Source: Nymphaea colorata (taxonomy: Eukaryota > Streptophyta > Magnoliopsida > Nymphaeales > Nymphaeaceae). Taken from it: a DNA stretch of 64,000 nucleotides. Location: NCBI RefSeq assembly GCF_008831285.2, contig NC_045147.1:19224581-19288580 (forward strand), given 5' to 3'. The notes under the pieces were generated by a model. That model ran no database searches, was not told where the DNA came from, and saw nothing but the letters and a program-made list of their open reading frames with translations. Positions 10,733 through 24,258 of the stretch are shown here, in pieces. The translations under genes and the position numbers were made by a program. Positions within the stretch are counted from its first letter, which is position 1. Every line of letters starts with the position of its first letter.

Positions 10733-12697
10733 AAAGTTACTATCGCTGCCTCAAAGCCTATGCCTGCTTTAATTTATGCAGGCTCAGGTTGGCTCCCATG
10801 GAAATCGAACCAACCAATCAACTTTTTACCAGTTGTTGGCCCAACCAGTTATACCAAAAACCCTTGCGGCTGAATATATAATCTGCCTTTTCGTATGCGG
10901 ATTTCCTTTTAATCTGCAGATTCGTACACATTAGAGCTGAGCTTAATCCGGTTTAGGTCTCCTCGTTTAATTACATAAATGTACTCGTGTTTTTGCTTTT
11001 TGTGAAAAAAAAAAAATTGTTTGAACCGTGCTGAAAGTGAACTAATTAGCTCAGACCACGGTCAACTTTGAACTTCAAACTTGTGGAAATTTGTTGAGAC
11101 ATGCAAGATGTCTCAAGAGCTGATCATTCAAGCCTGATAAGAGATGTTCAAGCTTGGTGCGGTTATACAAATGAGCTCGGTGTATATCTCTTCACGTTCA
11201 GGTCATTTATGCGAGCAGGTAGGCTCCAGTAGTCGAGCATGGCTAAACCCGTATCTTGAGCCAGACTAATTTCATCATTCTATCTTACCGGGGGAATTTA
11301 TATTATGTGATTCATTTCTTGATTTTTTTATCCTACAATTAGCAGCATCAAGCCTGGAATATTCTACCTTAGAAGAGCCAACTGCTGATGCCAACTCCTG
11401 TTGGATCCTCTGAAAGGGCCAATTTTAGCAACTAAAATATAGACATGAATAAAATTTTCACGGCATACAAGCAGAGTTCCGCGTACGAATCAGATTACAT
11501 TTTGTGAAAGTTATATTGTAAGATGCAAAAAGCATTAGGTGCAAACATTGTGATTCTCGATGCTTGGTAGATTCTAATGGTTGGTTTACAGACCAGATAC
11601 CTGCATCCGGAAGATGGATCCAAATCAGATGACACTGATCAAAAGGAAATTGGTACATTTAAAGTATCAAGGTCCTTTCACATAAAAAGTCATTGCAACC
11701 GAAAATATCTGAAACTTTTGCATGGTGACAAGGTTGGGCCAGGCGGCATTAGGGCTCTGAATATACAGGTCCGGCATGGTCTTTTGGTTGTGCCATTTTA
11801 GGGCGTACCAGCCCAACTCCGGATTTCATCTCTTCATCTGACAATCTGATCCATCGGGCCGAGCTAGGTGTAAGCTTGTGTGGGCAGTTGCCCATACAGA
11901 CTCATATCATTTTAATTTATTTGCACATTGCTCCCTCTATGTATCTTAGTTCATAACATTTTGGTGTTATTTGCACGTTGCTTCCTCTATATATCTTAGT
12001 TTATGACATATTGGTACACCCCAAATCTAAGGTTTCATGTATTAATGCCTTTTAACCACAAATTTAGCCTGGAACCTAATTAACCTGCTTCATGTGTCAT
12101 AAAACATGAGCCTCCATGTACGTGCTTTTCCCATGTGGGAAGCTCAAAATTTTGTGCTTGAGTTTTCTTTTTGTTGTTGAACACGTGGTCCAGCATTCTC
12201 AGAACTAAAGCCTCATCTGTACAAATGTTCCGACCGATTTTTTCTCCCACGGAATGATGGTGCAACTCTTCCGTCTTCCAACTTATTCGCGGAGTTAATA
12301 GGCTGGGTTACTTTCCAAACAACCAATTTGTCTAAAAGAGCATGAGACATTTAAGCCGATCCATCAATGTCTGGTTCAGTTTCTTTCATGAGTTTCTTTT
12401 GTCCGAGCTTCGATAGACTCGAAGAAATGTTTTAGAACTTGACAAACAACTATTTGTTTTAACAGCATACGAGTTTTCCTGCAGTGGTCCTTTCACTTAA
12501 CCTTCCGATTTTGCTTTCTCATGGTTGGAAATGTTAGACTAATTAATGGAGTGATCGGTTCCGCAGATTCATGGGCGGGCGAGTTTAGGGCTGTAAAGAA
12601 TGTTTAGGAAAAGAATCTGGATTGAGACTACTTCTCCCACTTTACGCCGAGCTTGTCTTTTATGATAAATTTTCTCGTAAGACATGATAGTCGAGTA

Positions 12698-12845
12698 GGG
12701 CCGGAGCTAGAAAGTGTCCATACTACTAGTTACAAATTCCTAAAGAAAGATGTTGGTGGCCTTCAATTTTTTTTAAAAAAATTTTGTTGATGTAAATTTA
12801 GAAATTTTCAAAAGGGCTCTTCTTAACCCACCTGGCTCTGCCCCA
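12698..12845. mobile_element. Short dispersed repeat with GGGC..GAGC / GCTC..GCCC ends
   Basis: It begins GGGCCGGAGCTAG and ends CTGGCTCTGCCCC, imperfect inverted ends, around a T/A-rich interior with poly-T and AAATTTTC words. Similar segments occur at 38.4, 56.0, 56.5 and 59.3 kb. It has no coding content. I infer a non-autonomous transposon family or fragments of a larger one. Confidence 0.4.
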
Positions 12846-13091
12846 TATTTGGGGCTAACCTACATGTTTGTCTTAAAAAAGGCAGGCCCATTAAGTGGTC
12901 TGGTCTTGAAAAGTTCTTTGTAAAAACAAAAGAAAAAAAAAAGAAAGAAAAACTGCTAAGCAATCTTAGGTTGTGTCTGGGTACTGCTGTTCCCTGGCAG
13001 AGATTGACCATACATGGGTCACATCACCCGCTCTAGTAAGAACTCTCGTCCAAGGATTTGATGTAAGAAACTTTAGGGATTGTTTGACAAT

Positions 13092-13281
13092 AAGAACATG
13101 TCAGTGTTTCATAAATTTACTTGAAAATTGAGATAGATTGGTAAGACACATGTTTAAGTGTCATATAATATAGATTTATCTCAATTAAGAACAAGCCAGT
13201 GTTCCATAAATTTACTTGAAAATTGAGATAGATTGGTAAGACACTTGTTTAAGTGTCATATAATATAGATTTATCTCAATT
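13092..13281. repeat. 95-bp direct tandem duplication inside a MITE-like element
   Basis: Segments 13092-13186 and 13187-13281 are near-identical, each starting AAGAACA and ending ATCTCAATT. They lie inside a hairpin-type element bounded by TGTTTGACAA on the left (13081) and a segment with TTCATGAAACACTG (about 13289) on the right, which is the inverse of CAGTGTTTCATAAA near the left end. Confidence 0.85.
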
Positions 13282-16200
13282 TTGTGGCAGATTCATGAAA
13301 CACTGTCTTATTTGGTGCTGTCTAGGTAAACAAACTAGATTTCACCACTGTACAAAGTGATCATTTAAAGTCCTCACCAAAACCTCGTAATTGAGGTCAT
13401 TTCTTTCATATTTTTTTCTCTCTTTTTCTTTTTAAGGTCCGGGGTGGATTCTGGCCTTAAATCCCCGATATGTGATCTTGCCTTGGATCTTATATTGTGG
13501 TAAATGAAGGCCCCCTTAATTTCATACAGTGCTCTATTTTTTTGTTCTTTGATCGTGGGGTTTGAAGAAAAAATCCTTTGTTATAGCATTCGAATCTAAT
13601 CTATCTCTTACATTACATGTGCCAAGAGCAGCAGTGAAGTTTTTTCATCCTTCCTCAGTTTTAGAGAACAGTGCATGGGTTGAGGGGAAATATTAATTTG
13701 CTTCCATATTTTCCTCTCAAGGATGGGAAAAGTGCTCCCAGAGCGAGAGGCCTAGAGTTACCCTGGTTCAATCTGCATGCACCCTCGCTGGCTACTGTTC
13801 CTCATTTGGGGGCAAAGAGAATCCAATTCCATACTAATTGAAGCACTTGGGCCTTTACTGATTCCTCCGAATTCCCAGACCCCAAAATCCCTTCACGAAC
13901 CTTTCATTTCTTAATAACAAGAAGCCCATGCACCTCTCTTTGGAGTAGACAATTCTTCCGTACCCAGAAAACCTCTTGTCTTCTCGCTTTCTTCTCCCCT
14001 TTACTCGAGTGCGATGTCATGTGGAAGTGACTTAAAATCCACACGTAAGCAAATGATCAATAGCTAAAGACTACAACACTATGGATGCATATTGTAAAAG
14101 TAAAAGCAACACTGAATCGTAACTTGACCAACAACTCCAAAGGTGTGAATGGAATCAGCAAATGCGTCTTCCATGACTTGGGTCTCAAGAACATGATGTT
14201 GCACGGTCCACATTCCCAAGCACATCGGCTTTACTTCCATTTATATAAGCACTGTGGGGTAGAACTGCCATTCAGGATGGATGATAAAGAAGAATCAGTT
14301 CATTTATAAATTTAGATTCTTGTAGATAATTCCTTCTCTCTCTTCTTCGAATGCTTACTAAAAACCTTTATATCTCATTCATCTCTTGTAGAAGGGCTGG
14401 TTGGTTGAGGATATTCAGTTCAAGTTGCTCGTATATGAGGATTGGATCCTGACGATCCAAGTGGCCGGAGATTGAGGAATGGTAGATCATTTTGCCTTTT
14501 CTTCGTTTGTTTCACACCAACAAAATTCTAACATTATATGGAGGTTGATGTGAACACGTAGCAGACCAAGGCAGCATCTCTTTTAAATATGTTTAGTGGT
14601 GATAATTGCGGCACTTCTAGAAGAGAATTTAGCCATGACAGCTTTGCTTAAGCATTTTAAATCCACAGTCCGTGGCCCCCAAGCGTCTAGAACAAATTTA
14701 AAAATGGACTTACGGAGCGAATAAGGAAAGAGCTGCGCACAAAAGAAGCTCCAGCAGCCATGCTTGGTGGCGCAAGGAGAACACTTCTCAGTAAAATATG
14801 GACGAACTTTTGGAAAGTGGGTGTTACAAGCGTCGAAAGAGACAAAACGGAAGCAATAATTTCTTCGCAAGCCTCCAACGCAGAAAAGGCAGGAAGGACA
14901 AGAGGAGCATCGTGAACATAAATGAAAAGAAAAGAAAGGCGTGAAGGCTGGCGTTAAAGATGCAGGAAAGCGTGTACTGGGCTTTGCTGGATAGGACTGA
15001 CTGCTTTGGAGATTTTAATTGGAGAGGCACTTCCAGCTTATTCAACAACTTCTGCTGCTAGCTTGTAAGCACAGTACGTCCAGCAGCAGTAAATGGGAAG
15101 AGAGAGAGAGTGTGTGTGCGTCTGTGTGTACGTATGCGTGCATGCATACATTTGTGTATGTCTGTGTGTACATCACTTTGTTGATTATTCTAGGAAATGA
15201 CACACCACTTAGATTATTAAGTCAAAACAGGAAGTAATTAATTTCAGGTGAGCGGGAGAGATCAACTGTACAACTAAAGCTTTCACCTAACATTTGTTTT
15301 CATGAAGTATAGAGTCTGCTTTCAATTTTGCTGTCACTGGAAGTTATTAATTCATCAAGACAGAAACTGCGCTGTTCAACTGATTCTTGGTTAAAGTTAA
15401 AGGTAATTTCTTCTTCTTCTTCTTTTCTATTTGGAGCCCTTTCAGGTACCCGTGCGCATTGTCTGAGTTGGACCCGGGTCGGTTTCGCTTGCTCCAACAT
15501 GGTCCGAAACTTGCACCTTGTGACCGGAGCTCGGCTTGAGTCGAATCATGTGCATGGCTGTACTGTAGTTAGCAAGACACCTCGGCGTGGCTTGTTCTTT
15601 ACTTAATTAGTTCAAAAAGCGAAACAATAAAAACCATCTTATCAAATTGCCTCCTTTATTTGGATCATTTGTCAAGGAGCTTGGAAAGTCTCCCCAGTTG
15701 AAGAAGGTTGTTAAATATCTTAGCTGATCGCTTAAAACAACTCTTTCTTAATAAATTCCCAGAAATCGCATCGTTCCAACCTTGATGATCACTAATTTCC
15801 TTTAGCAAGATCTGTTAATCAACAATTTTGAAAACTAAAACTAGACAAAATAAATTTAATGACATAGGAAAAACCAAACCTGACCGGTTTAATCAGGTGA
15901 ATTATACTCAATTTGTGGTCATGAATCGGGGTCAGGACCCTAGCTAGTGAGTCCGAGTTGAGCCCAAAACTGGGAACCCATCAGCCAAGTTCATGAAAGT
16001 GTTAAGCTGGTCGATCTTCGACTGAGTTTAAGCGATCTTAGCTGCAGCGTCACCCTTGCCTGAGTGATCTCAGCTTCTCACTGATCTGCTTCCTAAAAAT
16101 CTAAATTTTAAGAAAGCCCAAGTACTATGCTCCTAAAATTAACATAAAACCAAGAAAAATAAGCTCAAGGTGTATAATATTGACGATCAGGCGGGCATTT

Positions 16201-19200
16201 GGGCCTTCACAAAAGATGCAGATTATTTAGGATCACTAATCACTAGAATGCCGCTGTTCAAAAATCGATTTTGAATCACTGACACAAGAGAGTACGTCAC
16301 TGATAAAACTTTCAGCGGCGCCACATGGTTAATCCACACCCATCACCACCACGAACAATAGTGTGAAAAGCATCGCTTCTTAATCACTGACACCATTTTC
16401 ACTAACAACCTTGTGATGAAAGGTGATTATGTACATCAAGGTGCACCGTGCACGAACTCCCATACATAACATGTGTCCCTGGGTCCGCTGGCCCGAAGAT
16501 ACATGTCATGCACATGGGTCTATACACAATTTACGATGGTACAGGTCTGTGCATGTACCTTCTGATGCGCTTTATGTGTCACTTCAATGTGAAAAGGGCA
16601 TAGGTACTTAATGGTTCGTTTGTAGTGTGATGTCATGCCATGAATCTAATTGATTTGTCCAAATAGTAATCTTAGGATAAGGTCTGATGACTGGGAGAGA
16701 TCAATAGCATAGTTTTAATTATTGCTTAATTGAAAAGTAATCAAACGACCGTTTTGTGCTGAACCCAACGTTGAATTAAGTAATAAGGCAGATTTCAATT
16801 ATTGAGTGTTCTGTGTCGTTGTCAGATCTTCGATCCTATCCCTTGGAGTTCTCATGCGAGCAAAGTGTGAAGCCCATGTGCTAATATGCCTTCTCTGATG
16901 CTGCAGCCTCGAAATCTTATCATGGAAGACGGAATTTTTGTTCACTTTACGTAACACGATCATTGTCTCACCTGCCACCTTGCATTTTATCCAATTCATA
17001 CCAAGCCTTAGCTAATAAGCAATAGTTCATATGTTAATATCATGGAGAAAATAGAGCAATTCAAGTTGAAGAAGAAAGAAACAAAGGGCAAGCAAGTTGC
17101 ATGGATTAAGACAACGTGACTAGTTCGCTCTGTTATTAACTGTCTGTCAATTCAATCTTAAAGACGTCTTAGTTGAAGAAGGTCAAGGGTTCAATACCAA
17201 GATTGCGTCATATTATAGATATAATTTGGCTGGCATTTTCCAGATACTCTATGAGAAAGAAAAGAAAAAGGTTTTTCAGGTTAAAGATACGATTAGATCC
17301 ACTAGGGCAAAGTCGCCTTTAGCAGTAATTTGATACGCTTAAAAGGCAAAATGTGGCATCTTCACTTTCAAGAGTTGATTTACAGATCCCCCATTCTCAC
17401 CGGGTCAGCTTCACCGTCCAATTTTAATGGTTTCTATCAGGGTTTTGGATCCCTTCCTATGTTGGTGGTGATCTCAGTGGGTACTTGGTCGTCTTTGAAT
17501 TAATTGGACATCAGATCCAAGGCGAGATATTAGATTTGGCAGGTCCAATGATTTGTTTGATGGGTCTGATTGGTCTGGATCCATGGAGTCGCCACTATAA
17601 GGATCCATCATGCGTGTTCCCAGGTCAGGGGTGATTCTAACTGTTAGAGGCGCCAAAGAGGAACATTTTGTAAACGTTCTATGTATTTACTCAAAAATTC
17701 AAATAAATTCATGTAACACTTGTAAATATATTTAATAAATCTACCTGAATTTTAAAGCAAATAGAAACACTAACAAACAATCCATCAATACTGAGATTGA
17801 AGCCGTCACCGTTTTGATCAATGAGGAAACGTTTTCCAATTTCGAACGGCATTCAACAGGTTGTTTAGTATAAAAATTACTCTGATCATCAGGTTGATTT
17901 GGTATTTAGTTTCAGAAGAGAACACACTCCAACATCATTGCTGCCATCACTTTCACCAACGCGCCCTGGGCGACACTTCCTTTCGTGGAAGCTAGTCATC
18001 TTCTTCGACACGAAAATAGCGTTGTTGTTTCTTTTGTTTGTTGTAGTGACACTTGTAATTCAAGAAACTATACGACTGTACCTGAATAGTAGATCTTGTC
18101 ACCCGTCTTAAGATGCCATGGACACGTTTCAGAACCTGGAAAGATGTTTCTTGATAAGTTTATCTGAATGCACAAATAGGATTTTATAAGATTTTGAAAA
18201 ATTTTTAAGACTCATGAACTTTTTGCTGTTCTTATAAAACCAATCTTTCTTATCCTTCCTAGTAAAACCAATCCATGGGCAGCTTTATAATCTCAAGAAA
18301 ATGTGAATTATGCCTTCATATTTAGGTCGTGCTTGATAGTCTCAGATCTTAAAATTATAAGCAGCATAGAAAAGTATGTTTTCAGAGAACAAACTGAGTA
18401 TCAAAATAACCTGAATTTTAAATCTATGCTACATGGATTGGAGGAGGAGAGGAAAGGGTTTTCAACCTTAAATCTATGGATCTGCCGGGGATCTCAAATC
18501 TGCCGCGGTGAACAAACACAACCTATTACTATATTTATTTTTCTAAATGAAATTATATTCATCTAATTATTTTAACCTAATCCATTCTCCAAAACATCAA
18601 CGTTGCGAAAAAGGCTAACAAATCTGCCGACACTAACATACTTTTTTGGGTTCCATAATTTGTTTTCTATGATAAAATCTTGTAAGACTGGATATGAGCG
18701 AATTCGGCAGCAATCGAGTCCGCAGCAGCGAAATGACGCATATATATCAACTGCTCCAAAAGTAAACATGGTTAATGGTGGACTAATTTGGTGGACAAAG
18801 TCCATCGCCAGATCCAGTTAACTTTTAGCAGACTTAGTTGTTCACAACCAAAGACAGGGGATGACGAACCAAGTACACTAAATTCAAACCCGATTCTGTA
18901 TTAGAGTCTTTTTTCTTGTACCAAATACAACCAATTGGAGTTGGAAGCATAGATCTGACCCGTTAATACAAATTTCTTATGAAAAAGACCGAGCAAGAAC
19001 AAGTTCTAAAAAGTGAACGACTCCAGCAACAACTGGTGACCCCTGAACTCGGTTGATGCCCCGTTTGGTTGAACCTAAGGTTAAAAGTGGACGGCATAAA
19101 TAAGACAGTGGAGTAAATTAAGATCGGGAATTGAGTCTAATCAATCAGGTTGTCAACTCGTTGAATCTTAGATTTAGCAACTCAGATCGTTTGGGTCATG

Positions 19201-22200
19201 AATCAGCAAAAATATTATTATATACGTTTCCAAGCAAAATATAATGATAAAATATATGAAAAAATGTAATTCTAAAAAACAAGAAAAACTTTAAATTTTT
19301 TCAAAAATAGTAAGAAACTTCGCACCCATTTATTATCTAGTGAAATAAGTGTATTTGCCACCGGTTTTGGTTCAGATCGGCCGATTAATTTTTTACAACA
19401 ATGACATAATCTGAACTATGCTCACATCTTGTTAAACAATCTGAACTTGAATGTGGCATGAAATTCCATAAATCGCCAATGATTTTGTGGTTTGGGTCCA
19501 GCACATCCTCACTCATAAAGGGTCTTAGCACTTAGCAGTAAGTAGTTTGCATGGTACTAAACGGAAGAAGGCTACGTATAGACATGTTGCTACAATGTTG
19601 TCCAGTCCACAGTACCTCCTGACTGTAACGGGGCAGAAGTCTACCCGAATTGTCTTATAAATTCCGGATAAATATTCTGACCTAGAGATCCCCAGATATG
19701 AAGTCCATGTTCTGCCTTCGCGTCCAATATTGATCCCAGCAATCAAAATAACTCCCATGTCTTTACTCAATCATACTCTTTCTTTAGCTTTTCTTTTATG
19801 TCTTTCCGAGGACGCAAGGGTTATAAGAAATACAAGATCCTTTAGAAACTTGGCCAAGTAAACAAGACTTTGAAAGACAGAAGGAATAATCTCGGCGTTT
19901 GATCTGTTCCACATACGAGAAAAAAAAGTGTGAACCAATACTAAATAAGAAAAATGCTTCATCATACTTTTTTTTCTTTATTTTTCTCTCAATTGCCGAT
20001 CTGTAAGAGGTAAGGGCTAAGGTTATTTCTTATCTATATACCATCTAATTGTCTACCACCTGCCACATATATATGTGTTCCTAATGCATTAGGACATCAG
20101 CATTAAATTTACATAGTGTATGAATATTTTATCATATGACGCCATCCAGCAGATTTCAATTCTTTGAAACAAGCCAAACCGCTAGCAGTTTGCAATATAT
20201 ATAATAAGTGGCATCCTCGTATCCGGACGGGATCTGATCTAAAGGGGCCAATTCAGGTTCATTTAGACAAGATTGGCATGAGAGAGTGGGTGGGTGGAAT
20301 ATATTAGGGCAGATGGAGATGAAGATTAGATTGAGGGGAGATATTAAGAACTAGTTGGTCCCGTCCAGGCTGCATCCGGATCATATTGTCAGTTCAGGGG
20401 GCTCCTTCCCCCAAGACCCTGAAATGCTAGGGGTTCCGCTGGCATTGAGTAAGACGCTTATATTTGATAATAATAACGATAAGAAACGGTGGATGAGAAG
20501 GAGGAGAGCATCACAAAGCCACTGGTTTCCCCCCGATATGAAGTGCAGCTAATTAAGGCATCCAAGCCGCTCTAATTCCCGAATCCAGCCAAAACCGTGG
20601 GTCCTTTCATCTCTGCCCAGAGGCCACCCACTCTCCTTTTTATCTTTCCTTTCCCTTCTTTTTCTTATCCCCAGATCCTTTGGAACTATCATAAATTCTA
20701 TTTTATATTAATTCCACCTACTGGACATTCTCATAACTGTGCTCGGAAGCAGCTTTTTTTTATTATCTACATTTTTTGTTCTTCAAGCTTGGTATGTGAA
20801 TTCGTTGCTGGATTACACCATCTGGACTGGATGGGTTCTGCTCCCACGAGGTCTGAGAACAAGAGACTGTGACAAAAAGCTGGGTCACATCGTGTGAGTT
20901 GAGTTGGCGACGCTTCAGATTAGGGTCCGCCGCCCTGGTTGTCCTTGTCCAGCCTGTTCGCAGGCGCTCTGGAAAGGAAAGGAACGCCCTTTTGCTTTAC
21001 CTGCTGTTCCGACTTTGGGTCCTGGGGATCAGGGTGCAACCAATGGGTCCGGGATCCACCGTTTGCTTGAGTCCCAGATCTGGGCATGGAACCAATGGGT
21101 CCGAGACCCACCGGATGCAGTAGTCTCTCTCTCAACAGGGTCTCCTGATTTTTATGTGCACCGTCGCATCAGACCAGACTGTCAGGTTTCACGTGTCTCA
21201 AGATGCGAATAGCGAGAAAGGGAGGGAGGGAGGAGTTCGAGTGTGAGCCCGTTGTGCAGCTCTACTCTATGTACATTAAGAAAATGGGGTAGAGAAAAGA
21301 TCTGGGAGGACACAAGGTGATGGCCCTTGCCGGAAAAAAAGGCAAGAGGAAAGAAAACCGCGTCGAAAAAGCCTTTCTTTGTTCACCCGGGAAGTCGGAG
21401 GAGGGGCCAATGGTTAAACATTGGGAAACGGAGAACTTGTGGTTTGATGGACCTAACTTAATACAACGGAGCCATGGCCCCCTAGCTTGGGTCCTGTATG
21501 GACAAAGATGCCTTGGTCCTAAAAAGGGCGTTCATGAAGTTGCATCATTAGAAGGCAATTGAAGAATGAAAAGAAGCTTTAAAAAAGGAAGAAGGTGGTG
21601 CCAGGGATCCACCTAGCTAGTTAATAGAAACATCCTTGCAATGCTTGGGAGTAACTTCCGGTATACGGTGGAACAAGGTATTGTTGGAATTTTAAATATA
21701 AAAATCTCATCGAGTTGTCGACATTACAAAAAAAGGTCTTGGCACTGCAAAAAGATTACCACGTGCTTCTTCCTCAAGAAGCTAAAGCTTTGAACATGGT
21801 TAAGGAGGCATTATGGGGATGGCGGAAACTAATTACACTTAAATCTAAATGTAGCGATTTAGAATTTGTGGAAATACCAAAATGCTATTTTGCATGCTAA
21901 GGACTCCAAAATGAAATAGAAAAAGTACATGTGGCAGTATGTGAGATGATAAAGAGGCTCCATATCATACACTGGTGCACAATTATGACTAAAATACAAT
22001 TAGTTCATACTGAAAAAGAAAACTTTTCCTAAAGACAAAATTGGAAAAAAAAAAAAGTAAAAAAAATACTATGGTAAAAATTTTTGTAAGTAAATGACAA
22101 AAAATCTCTTTCCCTCTTTTACTGTGCCCGGTGCACCTAACTTTCTCTCGATTTATACTGCCAAACAAAGTTTCTATGTGGATGGGTTCCGGAATCAAGC

Positions 22201-24184
22201 TTGATCCAATTCTGGGATTAGATATTTATAATCTAAGAAGAATTTCTAAGGGATCACAGTGAGTACTAGTGTCCTGACTTCTCCTGCTTGAAGACAGAAT
22301 TTCTATTGAAAATCGCAGCCGGCCTTCGTCGGAAGCAGCTGGTCTTCCCCTAATTCACCCTGGTCTCAACTTGGCAGTCTAAATTAGAAAATCTCCCCTG
22401 GCAATTGGGACCCTCTCGTCTGGCCCCTAAGATTTTCTTTGTTCCATTTATTTCTTTCTTTGAAAATACGTGCCCTTCGTTATTCTTTATTCCTTCGCAA
22501 CGAAAGGGCAGCGAATCCTCCATGTCAAGATAGTTTGAATTAAAAAAAAATTTTCTGTTCATTTTTGTTGTTTAATCAGATCCCAACATCATAAAAGTTC
22601 CACAACCATATCATATCTGCAGAAAGCGATTTCTCCATCCGTCATCCTCATATCCTTGAGTTTGCACTTCTATTAAATAATTTCAGGTGTGCACATGTTT
22701 CAAAGTAATTCTTGAAAAGGATTCGTCTTAAACAAATTGTAATAGTTTTTGTTTTACTCATCAGATCATAAACATGACCAGGCTTTGAGAGATTTTGAAC
22801 TCTGATCATAATTACGTTAAAGAACTTTGCAGAGTCAAGTTTCCTTTCCAATTCGATTAAAACAACACAGAAACAAGCTCTCAACAAGATGAACATAAGA
22901 AATCAGCAACGGCCATTTTCCCCCTAATACAGAAAAATAGAAACTACGTGCCTGTGCACATGAAAGCAAGCTAAACTACGCGCTTCAACCAACCGAAAGG
23001 CACATGTATGCCCGACACCTCATGACGCCATTAATGAGTCAAACAATAAGGAGGCACCCCACAATAAATGTCGACTTTCCTACTCTTTAATAGAAACTAA
23101 TAATTGAAACCACAGAGCCAACCCCCTACCACTATCAGAGTTTGCAGATTTCAGGTATGAAAACGGAGCACTACAGCCAAAGGCCCATTGTCAAAGCACA
23201 GCGAAAAGGTTTCCTTCTGGAGATCAATAAGATTAGAATGTTGGACTACAGCCAAAGAACGGCCATCGCGCAAGCAAGATCATATAGAAACAATAGTGAA
23301 GAGAGTATACTTAGTACATAAGGAATAAAACTTTTTTGGCTTATAGCTGCTGAAAGTGGAAGAAAGGAAAAGGAAAAAGAAAAAAAGCGGGTAATGTTTG
23401 GAAGGTGCAGACGACAAATTCCCTCATAACTTTGTTCTGCTGATTCTTTTTTCCTTGTGTTGGCCCTCTTGGGGAAGGCAGATACGGAAAATAGTTAAAA
23501 CTTTTCTGCAAAATGATTCTCCTTCTCTTAGCCCAAAGTACCAGAAGGAAGAGATCACACCATTGTCATTAATTCCACCTTTAAAACTTTCACATGAAGG
23601 AAGAGATCAAAAGGTCTAATGAATTATTTTATTTGGTTAATTGGCATTTAACAAATTGTTTGCATCTTCTAAGACAAGTACAAAGAGCGAGTGCAGGGAC
23701 ATTGAAGATTATGAGTGCAAGATGAGCCGAGCCGAGCCGGGTTGAGCTGAAAAGTGGGGAGTAGATTCTGATTGGAGCATGTGCAGAGGAGATGGGAGCC
23801 AGCTAGTTGGATCCAAGCAAAAAATGGGCCGCCGGTTTCCAAGCTTCGGCTCCAGGTATGGGCCAACGCCGAAAACGGTGGGACATTTTCCGGCTCAGAT
23901 TTTGCATTCCAGGAGTGCCCATGCGATTCCCTGCTTTAGATCTTTTTATCGCTCACTTTATACTTTGTTGATTTCATATTTCATAAGATAAATTATATGC
24001 TTCGATCCTTTAATTACAGTATCAATATGCCACCGTCATTCCACAACTCTAAAGCATGAGAAAACATTTTTCTCATTACCAAGAAGAGTATTAATATAAT
24101 ACTGTGGACAGTTTTGCAGAGAAAATGGGGAAAACGGCAGTGGAATTCATGAGACAAACAAGGGCATTTTCGTGAGCAGTTCAA

Positions 24185-24192
24185 TATTTAAA
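24185..24192 (+). promoter_or_regulatory. Probable TATA box of the pectinesterase gene
   Basis: TATTTAAA 67 bp upstream of the pectinesterase start codon, in a sensible position for a short 5' leader. Confidence 0.45.
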
Positions 24193-24258
24193 CAAGTGAG
24201 CTCTTGCCTCCTCCTCATCACATCTAGAGCAGCCTCTGTTCGTTGACACCTGCCAGCC

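Larger units (their letters stand above)
10325..24180. other. Long gene-poor interval
   Basis: No gene is supported over nearly 14 kb. I see MITE-like and other short repeats (listed separately), simple-sequence tracts such as GAGA/GTGT near 15100-15180 and TTC near 15410, and a possible inverted-end element at about 16613-16753 (GGTTCGTTTG at left, CAAACGACC at right). Short frames, including those near 14.6-15.0, 15.3-15.6, 20.4-21.2 and 23.4-24.0 kb, show no family motifs. No reverse transcriptase, integrase or transposase motif was found, so large autonomous elements appear absent. Confidence 0.45.
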
